A DNA stretch of 12,860 nucleotides. Source: Bacteroidales bacterium GP2 (GTDB lineage Bacteria > Bacteroidota > Bacteroidia > Bacteroidales > Muribaculaceae). The stretch spans positions 1 through 12,860 of the forward strand of contig DAAJ01000078.1 in assembly GCA_001701115.1 (NCBI GenBank), given 5' to 3'. A model generated the notes under the pieces. It saw nothing but the letters and a program-made list of their open reading frames with translations. It searched no databases and was not told the DNA's origin. A program made the position numbers and the translations under genes. Shown here in pieces: positions 7,548-12,860 of this stretch; positions within the stretch are counted from its first letter, which is position 1, and every line of letters begins with the position of its first letter.

Positions 7548-8396
7548 TTATATTCTTATATGTTTTCCGGACGGGTCAGCAATGCTTCTTCGGCGTGCTC
7601 TTTTACGGTCGCTTCTGATAAGCCTGAAAGTACACTCTTCATCGTTGGTTTCGTAAGTGTCATATATAATTTCAGAATAACCTGATTGGCTGAGGATTCC
7701 AACTTTATTGCCTTTCCTTACCATCCAGAATATTGTGGGGGCACACTCAGTAAAGAGTTCATCCTCATAGATTTCGTCAGCTATAGGCGGCATTAGTTCA
7801 TTTAATTGGCGGACTTGATAGCGTAAGGATCTTTTTCCTGAAATGCTACTGGGTGTATTCTCTAACTGCAACGCTCCCCATGCTCTGGTTCTATGCTCCT
7901 GTACAAAGAATATGCCGCTACCCCAACATTCCGGAATAATAGCACAATATTTGAAATCAACTGCAAGTAGAGGTTCTCCTCCCGGTGTAACCAAACCCCA
8001 TGCTTCCCCGTTATAAACGGGTATTAAATCAGGAGTCGAAAGTATTGCATCAAACTGAGTGAAAACATCTTGAAATATTGCAGGAAGAATTATTTCTCCG
8101 GTTGGTGCCACCAGCCCGTATCTTCCATTTTCCTCCACAAGTTGTGTTCGCCAGTCATACTCACTTTTTAATTTGTGATAGCGGTTGTACTCTTTTTGAT
8201 TAGTCCCGCCTATTCCGCACCCATATTTCTTTGCCAGATGCAAATACTCCTCAGCTTCCTCATGTGTCGGCTTGATAACCGGTTTTGTTTTTGCCCGGCA
8301 GCCATGAATATAGTCTTTAAACTCGAAGTAAGTTGCTTGTCCTTCATGGGAAGTGATTGGATTGACAATGCGCCCAAAGAGATGTATTCTATTCAT
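7548..8396 (-). CDS. WG-repeat protein
   Basis: A 282-residue protein with no signal peptide or membrane segment. WG-like repeats are visible at about 90-105 (GRYGLVAPTGEIILP), 130-144 (GEAWGLVTPGG), 171-180 (RAWGALQLEN, weaker) and 229-243 (KVGILSQSG). The first 85 residues form a separate, charged N-terminal part I do not recognise. The C-terminus is basic (RSDRKRARRR, 261-270). WG repeats are common in Bacteroidetes without an assigned catalytic role. Its start overlaps the WYL regulator stop by 8 bases, so it is probably co-translated with the regulator. Confidence 0.8.
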   Translation of the reverse strand: MNRIHLFGRIVNPITSHEGQATYFEFKDYIHGCRAKTKPVIKPTHEEAEEYLHLAKKYGCGIGGTNQKEYNRYHKLKSEYDWRTQLVEENGRYGLVAPTGEIILPAIFQDVFTQFDAILSTPDLIPVYNGEAWGLVTPGGEPLLAVDFKYCAIIPECWGSGIFFVQEHRTRAWGALQLENTPSSISGKRSLRYQVRQLNELMPPIADEIYEDELFTECAPTIFWMVRKGNKVGILSQSGYSEIIYDTYETNDEECTFRLIRSDRKRARRRSIADPSGKHIRI

Positions 8397-9300
8397 GATT
8401 GTAATAAAGGTTCTTCATTTTAGATATTATAGTGAAGAGTTCTTTGCGTAATGATTCCGGAGATAACACTTCAAGTTGGTCGCGGTGTAAGAGCAGTTCC
8501 TGTATGAAATCGAACGTAGGGATAAGCTGTAGCGAAAAGTCAGTGTATCGGTCATTGCTCTCCAGTTCGCGTTGGCTATGATGCATGGGCAAAGAGCGAA
8601 GATAGCCTGGCAACTCCGCATAAGTACGTATGACTATGTTTTCTACCTTACGCTCTATGCCTGAAATGATACCAAACACATTATGGAAATAATCTGCGGC
8701 AACAAAATTTTCCGGGTAAACGAATGTATCACTTGTAATATTAAGACTTTTTACTCGGTCAAGGGAGAATATGCGCATTTGTCCTTTGCCTATTAGACAT
8801 AAAACATACCATCTGCGCTTGAATAACTTAACGCAGAGTGGGCTGGCTATGCCTGAAAATTTGGTTCCGACGAAATTTTCATAAGTGATACTTAGCTGCC
8901 TGTTTTGCTGGAGTGCAGATAAAACCGGTTCAAGCCATTCGCGTCCTGAAGGAATATCCTCAAGGAGGATTTTGTTGGCTATTGATGCGTTACCGAGCAG
9001 GAGCTCCCCGATAGAAAAACTTTCAATAGCCCACTGGGTAAGAGCATTTTCCTCTATAACTTCTGGATTTGCAATGCTATAAGTATTCAGACCTCTGCCG
9101 CGGCGGCATTCTATTTCAATGCCGAAATGCCGAGCAACCGCCTGGCAATGATTATAAAAGGTGCGCTTTGAAAGCACAGAACCATTGTCATTGACCGATG
9201 AATTCTCCCACTTGTCGGCAATCTCCTCAAATGTCATTCCAGGGCTCCGCTTCAGCGTATCAATGAGCCATAGATAGCGTTTTAAAAGTAGTTCTACCAT
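8389..9300 (-). CDS. WYL-domain transcriptional regulator
   Basis: A 303-residue DNA-binding regulator. The N-terminal winged helix-turn-helix region (about 1-75) contains a likely recognition helix in SKRTFYNHCQAVARHFG (44-60). A WYL domain follows (about 125-190) with the signature RRWYVLCLI at 162-170 and RIFSLDRV at 176-183. A WCX-like C-terminal extension runs to about 300, with the typical LSPESLR at 279-285. WYL domains are ligand-sensing modules, proposed to bind nucleic acid or nucleotides, and often control phage-defence or stress genes. It overlaps the gene upstream by 7 bases and the WG gene downstream by 8. Two matching inverted-repeat promoters nearby (9800-9837 and 10115-10152) are candidate targets, which would make it autoregulatory. 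Confidence 0.9.
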   Translation of the reverse strand: MVELLLKRYLWLIDTLKRSPGMTFEEIADKWENSSVNDNGSVLSKRTFYNHCQAVARHFGIEIECRRGRGLNTYSIANPEVIEENALTQWAIESFSIGELLLGNASIANKILLEDIPSGREWLEPVLSALQQNRQLSITYENFVGTKFSGIASPLCVKLFKRRWYVLCLIGKGQMRIFSLDRVKSLNITSDTFVYPENFVAADYFHNVFGIISGIERKVENIVIRTYAELPGYLRSLPMHHSQRELESNDRYTDFSLQLIPTFDFIQELLLHRDQLEVLSPESLRKELFTIISKMKNLYYNHE

Positions 9301-9773
9301 TCTTCAGTCTCTATTATTTCTTGAATAGTTTCTTTAATAGTAAAGAGTGCAAGATTATCATCGTGAGGAAACCAAGCAGCATGTGGGTAAACCGATAAGA
9401 AACGCTCGTAATCCTGCTCATGCCGGTCATCAAAGAAACCATAAGTTTGCTGGCGAGTAAGTTCCGGAACATTATTCAGATCATCGAGGCTTACTTTAGG
9501 ATTAAGAAGCACCTTTTTTTGATGCTTCATTTTTAGCGCTACTGTAGCACACTCACCTTCAGCAATGACCAATTCAGGCTTTAGTTCCTTAACCCTTTGG
9601 GTTATAAACTCAGTGATATCTTTGCCATAAAGATCATCATTAGTATATACCTTACCAAGATCGGCACATTCCACCTCATTCACGTTCTTCCGCATCATGA
9701 ACTCGGTTTGCTGATCCAGTGTGGGATTCTTTAGTGTAAAGGGCTGAAGGAAAATAAGAGTTTTTCGTTTCAT
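9294..9773 (-). CDS. YqiA-like alpha/beta-hydrolase-fold protein, probably catalytically degenerate
   Basis: A 159-residue protein of uncertain function. Its pattern follows small YqiA-type esterases. KPELVIAEGECATVALKMK (65-83) sits where the nucleophile elbow (usually GxSxG) is expected, VLLNPKVSLDD (88-98) matches the conserved strand ending in NP, and YGFFDDRHEQDY (111-122) matches the late GxxD region. The elbow lacks the serine and the GxSxG spacing, so an active esterase is unlikely; a binding or sensing role is possible. It is the first gene of the minus-strand operon, 27 bases downstream of a -7 box, and overlaps the WYL gene by 7 bases. The family assignment rests on motif pattern only. 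Confidence 0.55.
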   Translation of the reverse strand: MKRKTLIFLQPFTLKNPTLDQQTEFMMRKNVNEVECADLGKVYTNDDLYGKDITEFITQRVKELKPELVIAEGECATVALKMKHQKKVLLNPKVSLDDLNNVPELTRQQTYGFFDDRHEQDYERFLSVYPHAAWFPHDDNLALFTIKETIQEIIETEEW

Positions 9774-9799
9774 TTCTGAATCATATTTGTTTTACACCG

Positions 9800-9807
9800 C
9801 AAAGTTA
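9800..9807 (-). promoter_or_regulatory. Promoter -7 box of the WYL operon
   Basis: On the minus strand this reads TAACTTTG, an exact TAnnTTTG match, leaving about 20 bases of leader before the ATG at 9771-9773. The usual -33 position is covered by the inverted repeat at 9815-9837, so expression is probably controlled by a protein bound there. Confidence 0.65.
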
Positions 9808-9814
9808 ACGCCTT

Positions 9815-9837
9815 AATTGGCAATAACATTTCCGATT
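9815..9837 (-). promoter_or_regulatory. Candidate operator A (inverted repeat)
   Basis: On the minus strand: AATCGGAAA, five bases, then TTGCCAATT, an imperfect inverted repeat with 9-bp arms. It ends 7 bases before the -7 box at 9800-9807. The same arrangement with the same spacing occurs upstream of the 66-residue gene (10130-10152). The arms do not pair well as RNA, which fits a protein-binding DNA site. Binding by the WYL regulator is inference. Confidence 0.6.
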
Positions 9838-9842
9838 AAAAG

Positions 9843-9868
9843 AGAATCGACAATTTCTTGCCGATTCT
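9843..9868 (-). terminator. Hairpin after the 66-residue gene, terminator and/or third operator copy
   Basis: On the minus strand AGAATCGGCAA and TTGTCGATTCT flank a GAAA loop. As RNA in this orientation all 11 positions pair, one as G-U, with a GNRA-type tetraloop, and CTTTT follows directly. In the opposite orientation the same position would be an A-C mismatch, so it fits a terminator for the minus-strand gene ending at 9888. Its arms also match the operator half-site AATCGGCAA of the two flanking promoters, so it could additionally bind the same regulator. Confidence 0.55.
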
Positions 9869-9887
9869 TATTATGACAGTCTAATAT

Positions 9888-10088
9888 TTAGAGTTTTTCT
9901 ATGGAAAAATAGCTCGTAGTTACTGTAATACCCTTGATTTCAATGCCAAGCTGCTGCTTATATGCAGCAAGTATGTCGTTGATGTTAGGGCTACCACCGG
10001 TTTTAGAAATTTGAACTGTCAATCCTTTGGCGATGCCTTTGCAACCGCCGATGTTCTGTTTTGCTGTTACTTTAAATGCGTATGGCAT
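9888..10088 (-). CDS. Small protein of unknown function, 66 residues
   Basis: I do not recognise a named family. The protein starts MPYAFKVTAKQN and ends TTSYFSIEKL. The middle is rich in Gly and Lys (GGCKGIAKGLTVQISKTGG), and a predicted helix NDILAAYKQQLGIE lies at about 37-50, suggesting a compact alpha/beta fold without signal or membrane segment. The gene has its own exact -7 box (10115-10122), an upstream operator-like repeat and a downstream hairpin, so it looks like a real, separately transcribed gene. Control in common with the WYL operon is the best functional clue. Confidence 0.7.
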   Translation of the reverse strand: MPYAFKVTAKQNIGGCKGIAKGLTVQISKTGGSPNINDILAAYKQQLGIEIKGITVTTSYFSIEKL

Positions 10089-10114
10089 AACTATTGATTT
10101 TGGGAGTTATTCAA

Positions 10115-10122
10115 CAAAAGTA
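10115..10122 (-). promoter_or_regulatory. Promoter -7 box of the 66-residue gene
   Basis: On the minus strand this reads TACTTTTG, an exact TAnnTTTG match, 26 bases before the ATG at 10086-10088. It lies 7 bases downstream of the inverted repeat at 10130-10152, the same distance as in the WYL operon promoter. Confidence 0.65.
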
Positions 10123-10127
10123 GAGTT

Positions 10128-11525
10128 TTAGTTGGCAACATCAGTGCCGATTGGCTTTATGTTTTGACAAATTATCGAACATCGAACATTATCACCGAAA
10201 GTATATTTTAGTGCCGACATAAGATCTCCGTTAATAAATTTCTCAAACCTATCCTTGGTTCTTTGATCTCTCACCTCCAAAATTACAATCTGATGTGTTC
10301 TATCATATAATACGAACCTAAACTGATTCACCAGCCAATTAGCAAAATCTTCACCTCCTACATTTGCCTGCATTTGTTTGAGATAGGTCAATGCATCTTC
10401 CCATGAATAAGATGGTAAATGAATTAAGGAAAGTTTCTCAGCAATTCGCTTGGCAGTCTTCATTAACTTGGAATCTGGATTGACAATATGCTCTTCAATG
10501 CATTTCTTGATATATTCTTCATCCAAGATTTTATCTTCACTGAATCTGCATTCTACACCCCCACAATGCCAATAATGTTTTGTATGTGTATAATTATATT
10601 CAATACCTTCTTCTATAACGATTTTGTTAATTTTATCCTCTATACTCTCTGCCTTTTTAAACCACTTGCCTAATGGTTGAATATAAAAAATAAGACGAGC
10701 GTCACCTGGTTTGCTGTTCCACATATATTCATAAAAAATCGTTATTACAAGTTCTTCGGTCTGCGGAAGTTTATACATTACATATCTGTATTTACTATTA
10801 ACATAGTCTTCATGAACCAATGTAACGCAGTTAAGACTATGGATAAACTTTTTATCATTAAACACACGCATCAGCCACTCCTTTATGTCTGAAGCTTCAT
10901 TTACGAGCTCGTTTATCCTATCACGGTTTTTAAGATAATGCTTTGAGATTTCAGGATCAAGTTCTTTAGATTCTTTCATGATATTTCTACAAAAATCGTC
11001 AAAGATAACTTTTTCGTTATTGAGAAGATTAAATGTTTTGTCATTCAACTGTTTTCGAATTTCAGAAATCCATTCGTTATGAGTAATATTAATATAATTG
11101 GGATGATTAGTTATAATATGGCTAAGGGTAAGAACAATTCCTGTCTTCGTATTATCCACACCTGGTACGGATAACCAATAATCTTCTAAATCATTATTTA
11201 AAATATGATGGACCTTATTCTCTATTATTATTGAATGAGACTTTGACTTAATCAATAAATCGATTCGATTGCCTTGATTTGTTACCGTTTCTCGTTCAAC
11301 GCGGTATTCCTCTATCTTTAAAGATCTATTCGTCTTTAAAGAAATTATGTGCAATAGTGAATTAAGAAATATCCTTCCTAACCTTGATTTGCTAAGAAAA
11401 TAGGCATATATATCCGACCACGAATTTTCATCATGGGAAATCCCGGCAATACTAAGAAATGTATCGGGTGCAGATGTTCCTTTATTAACCTCACATTTAG
11501 CGTCTATGATACTATCTTCACGCAT
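10128..11525 (-). CDS. PD-(D/E)XK nuclease superfamily protein
   Basis: A 465-residue protein. The N-terminal third carries a restriction-endonuclease-like core: E33 in HDENSWSDIYAYFL, then D89 in GNRIDLLI and the E102-x-K104 pair in IIIENKV, followed by a helix with LEDYW at 113-117. This arrangement fits the PD-(D/E)XK-type family often annotated as PDDEXK_4. The remaining 340 residues, with SWEDALTYLKQMQ, FANWLVNQF and DRTHQIVILEVRD late in the protein, are not recognised and may hold a specificity or regulatory part. A metal-dependent nuclease acting on DNA is the inferred role; substrate unknown. The start overlaps the preceding gene by 8 bases, implying coupled expression. The coding sequence is markedly AT-rich compared with the his genes. 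Confidence 0.8.
   Translation of the reverse strand: MREDSIIDAKCEVNKGTSAPDTFLSIAGISHDENSWSDIYAYFLSKSRLGRIFLNSLLHIISLKTNRSLKIEEYRVERETVTNQGNRIDLLIKSKSHSIIIENKVHHILNNDLEDYWLSVPGVDNTKTGIVLTLSHIITNHPNYINITHNEWISEIRKQLNDKTFNLLNNEKVIFDDFCRNIMKESKELDPEISKHYLKNRDRINELVNEASDIKEWLMRVFNDKKFIHSLNCVTLVHEDYVNSKYRYVMYKLPQTEELVITIFYEYMWNSKPGDARLIFYIQPLGKWFKKAESIEDKINKIVIEEGIEYNYTHTKHYWHCGGVECRFSEDKILDEEYIKKCIEEHIVNPDSKLMKTAKRIAEKLSLIHLPSYSWEDALTYLKQMQANVGGEDFANWLVNQFRFVLYDRTHQIVILEVRDQRTKDRFEKFINGDLMSALKYTFGDNVRCSIICQNIKPIGTDVAN
10130..10152 (-). promoter_or_regulatory. Candidate operator B (inverted repeat)
   Basis: On the minus strand: AATCGGCAC, five bases, then TTGCCAACT. It aligns without gaps to operator A, including the distance to the -7 box. 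It overlaps the last codons and the first base of the stop codon of the nuclease gene, so the regulatory site sits inside coding sequence. This makes chance or shared ancestry of the coding region an unlikely explanation for the match. Confidence 0.6.
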
Positions 11526-12195
11526 ATTCTTTCAGAATTTCTATCAATTTATTACAATTATCTATCTCTTCTGTTAGTCGTCCTTTTTCTAACTGGGTGA
11601 GCATTGTGAGTCGGCATTCAAGAAAAGCAACAGATTGTAGTTCCGTAAAACCTCGTTTTAAAAGATCGTTCAGAGCATCTTTCTCAGAAGTGGAATTTTT
11701 GATTAGTCCGATTAACTCATCTACATTTTCTGCAAAAATAAGATAACCTGATAGAATATGGATATGTTCTTTTATACTTTGAATTTCGTGATCGATATTC
11801 ATCGCTGCATACCAAAAACCGGTATGCTCAGCGCTTACGTTATGAACTGACACCATCCAGCTTCCATTATTACTGTCATCAGGCATGACTTCTATATCAG
11901 ATCTGGATTTTGGCAAAGAAATATCTTCGTAATCATCCGTAAACTCCTGCTCGTAATCCATAAAACTAAATCGTCCAGACTTTATGTCTTGGAGAAATCG
12001 TTCAAGTTTTGATTTTAAAAAGTTGTTACGACAGTTTCTAATATCTGTCATAAGATCTTCAACGGTATTAGAAAACAGTGGATTGGTTAAGAACGATATT
12101 TTGGCTGAATCAGCAGGCACGTTAATAGTGCAGTTTAGATGGCTATCGAATGATATTGTATTCATAGTTGTTATAATTAATTCATTTTTACACAT
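11518..12195 (-). CDS. Protein with a GyrA/ParC-like coiled-coil segment, no topoisomerase active site
   Basis: About 225 residues from the ATG at 12193-12195. A second ATG at 12163-12165 would give 215. A TTG at 12223-12225 is open too but falls in a -7-like box and is unlikely. The C-terminal part (about 141-221) follows the coiled-coil region after the GyrA/ParC breakage-reunion core: HILSGYLIFAENVDELIGLI, then FTELQSVAFLECRLTMLTQL, then an E-rich helix. It matches the family pattern HILEGx(8)NIDEVIxxIR and LTExQAxAILxMRLxxLTxLE. The winged-helix core with the catalytic tyrosine is absent. The N-terminal 140 residues, including an acidic stretch near 80-95, are unrecognised. It overlaps the nuclease gene by 8 bases. 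A partner or sensor role linked to gyrase or topoisomerase IV is inference. Confidence 0.7.
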   Translation of the reverse strand: MCKNELIITTMNTISFDSHLNCTINVPADSAKISFLTNPLFSNTVEDLMTDIRNCRNNFLKSKLERFLQDIKSGRFSFMDYEQEFTDDYEDISLPKSRSDIEVMPDDSNNGSWMVSVHNVSAEHTGFWYAAMNIDHEIQSIKEHIHILSGYLIFAENVDELIGLIKNSTSEKDALNDLLKRGFTELQSVAFLECRLTMLTQLEKGRLTEEIDNCNKLIEILKEYA

Positions 12196-12222
12196 ATAGT
12201 TATTTAATAAATAATATTCTCT

Positions 12223-12231
12223 CAAACTATA
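12223..12231 (-). promoter_or_regulatory. Weak promoter-like box before the GyrA-coil gene
   Basis: On the minus strand this reads TATAGTTTG, one base longer than the TAnnTTTG consensus, followed by a very A/T-rich stretch before the ATG candidates at 12195 and 12165. It lies at the end of the upstream phosphoesterase gene, so the two downstream genes may have their own promoter or be read through from upstream. Confidence 0.3.
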
Positions 12232-12820
12232 CTATAATCACATGCTGAGTTGCAATACTATTTTCATCATAGTCAATTATCGAACCATTTGAGAATATTG
12301 TTCTATTGTTGATTGCTACTCCCTGTTGGGCGTGGATGTGTCCGAACAGATGTGCTTTCAATTTTAGTGTTGACACTCTTGCAAGCAGTTCGTGAGAACC
12401 GTAGTGAATACCATCGTCAAAATCGAGAATCCCGTAAGGAGGAGAATGAGTTATCAGAACATCGGTGTCAGATGGAACGTTAGCATAGTTCCACGACTGG
12501 CTGTCTGTTATAGAATCATACAGAAACATCGGTACGCCGTAAAACTTTACACCATTTATTTCTATACCGGAATTGCAAAGATAATGCACATTTGAGTCTA
12601 AACCTTCAATATTTGCTCCAAACATACAATCATCGTGGTTATCGGAGACGAAAATCTTTTGTTCATATGGAAGACCGCAGAACCAATTGATAAAGTCGAT
12701 AGCTTCCCTTTCAGTACCATTCACGGTAAAATCGCCCGAATGCACTAAGACGTCGGCTTCAGGTAGACCTTGAAGTTTTTGATGCTTACTGTGAGTATCA
12801 GATATATGAAGGACTTTCAT
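12227..12820 (-). CDS. Calcineurin-like metallophosphoesterase
   Basis: A 197-residue phosphoesterase of the MPPED-like group. The metal-site motifs appear in order: D8-x-H10 (SDTH), GD at 29-30 (SGDFT), N61-H62, H125 (ITHSPP) and H161-x-H163 (GHIH). The usual GNH(D/E) motif reads DNHDD, so the glycine before the asparagine is replaced by D60 while all metal ligands remain. It probably hydrolyses a phosphodiester or phosphomonoester in the cytoplasm; substrate unknown. The 197 residues cover every motif, so the ATG at 12818-12820 looks right. The gene downstream starts about 30 bases after its stop, so an operon is possible. No clear promoter is seen in the 40 bases left to the window edge. 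Confidence 0.88.
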   Translation of the reverse strand: MKVLHISDTHSKHQKLQGLPEADVLVHSGDFTVNGTEREAIDFINWFCGLPYEQKIFVSDNHDDCMFGANIEGLDSNVHYLCNSGIEINGVKFYGVPMFLYDSITDSQSWNYANVPSDTDVLITHSPPYGILDFDDGIHYGSHELLARVSTLKLKAHLFGHIHAQQGVAINNRTIFSNGSIIDYDENSIATQHVIIV

Positions 12821-12860
12821 AAATACAGCGTTATAACCTCATTTAACGTATTTCGGCACT

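Noticed and set aside
9774..10152. CRISPR array or tandem repeats from the repeated AATCGG/CGATT words
   Set aside because: Only three imperfect copies at irregular distances, two of them tied to promoters. No repeat-spacer periodicity.
12196..12225. TTG start for the GyrA-coil protein
   Set aside because: The TTG lies within a promoter-like TATAGTTTG box, and two ATG codons follow at 12195 and 12165.
12845..12860. GTGCCGA-like half-site upstream of the phosphoesterase as a third regulon member
   Set aside because: Only one partial arm is present at the window edge, and no TAnnTTTG box follows at the required distance.

Overview
The window reads as a chromosomal segment of a Bacteroidetes, most likely Bacteroidales, genome. 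The evidence is the promoter style (exact TAnnTTTG -7 boxes at several gene starts), the lack of usable Shine-Dalgarno sequences, and the fused HisB and HisIE enzymes. Genus cannot be fixed from sequence alone.

Layout: (1) Positions 1-310 hold no complete gene. They carry a GC-rich, hairpin-rich element ending in a terminator-like stem-loop (about 7-112), a small perfect inverted repeat, a -7 box and a leader with a possible 18-codon upstream ORF. (2) Positions 311-7242 (+ strand) are a complete, tightly packed histidine operon, hisG-hisD-hisC-hisB-hisH-hisA-hisF-hisIE. All the pathway reactions from PRPP/ATP to histidine are encoded, mostly with overlapping or adjacent genes. The catalytic residues checked are in place, except that the HisB phosphatase half has no zinc-loop cysteines. 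(3) Positions 7249-9773 (- strand) converge on hisIE, leaving only 6 bases between the stop codons. They form a four-gene operon: a degenerate YqiA-like alpha/beta-hydrolase-fold protein, a WYL-domain transcriptional regulator, a WG-repeat protein and a short second WG-repeat protein. (4) Positions 9888-10088 (-) encode a 66-residue protein of unknown function. (5) Positions 10128-12820 (-), visibly richer in A and T, encode a PD-(D/E)XK nuclease-superfamily protein, an unusual protein whose C-terminal third resembles the GyrA/ParC coiled-coil segment, and a calcineurin-like phosphoesterase.

Two observations stand out. First, the promoters of the WYL operon and of the 66-residue gene share the same architecture without gaps: AATCGG-N8-TTGCCAA-N9-TAnnTTTG, with 27 of 38 positions identical. 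This predicts a common operator, plausibly bound by the WYL regulator encoded in the operon. Second, the 3' half contains a translationally coupled pair, a GyrA-coiled-coil-like protein without a topoisomerase active site followed by a PD-(D/E)XK nuclease, with a phosphoesterase just upstream. The pair resembles an accessory or defence-type module that I cannot match to a named system. Its function is inference.
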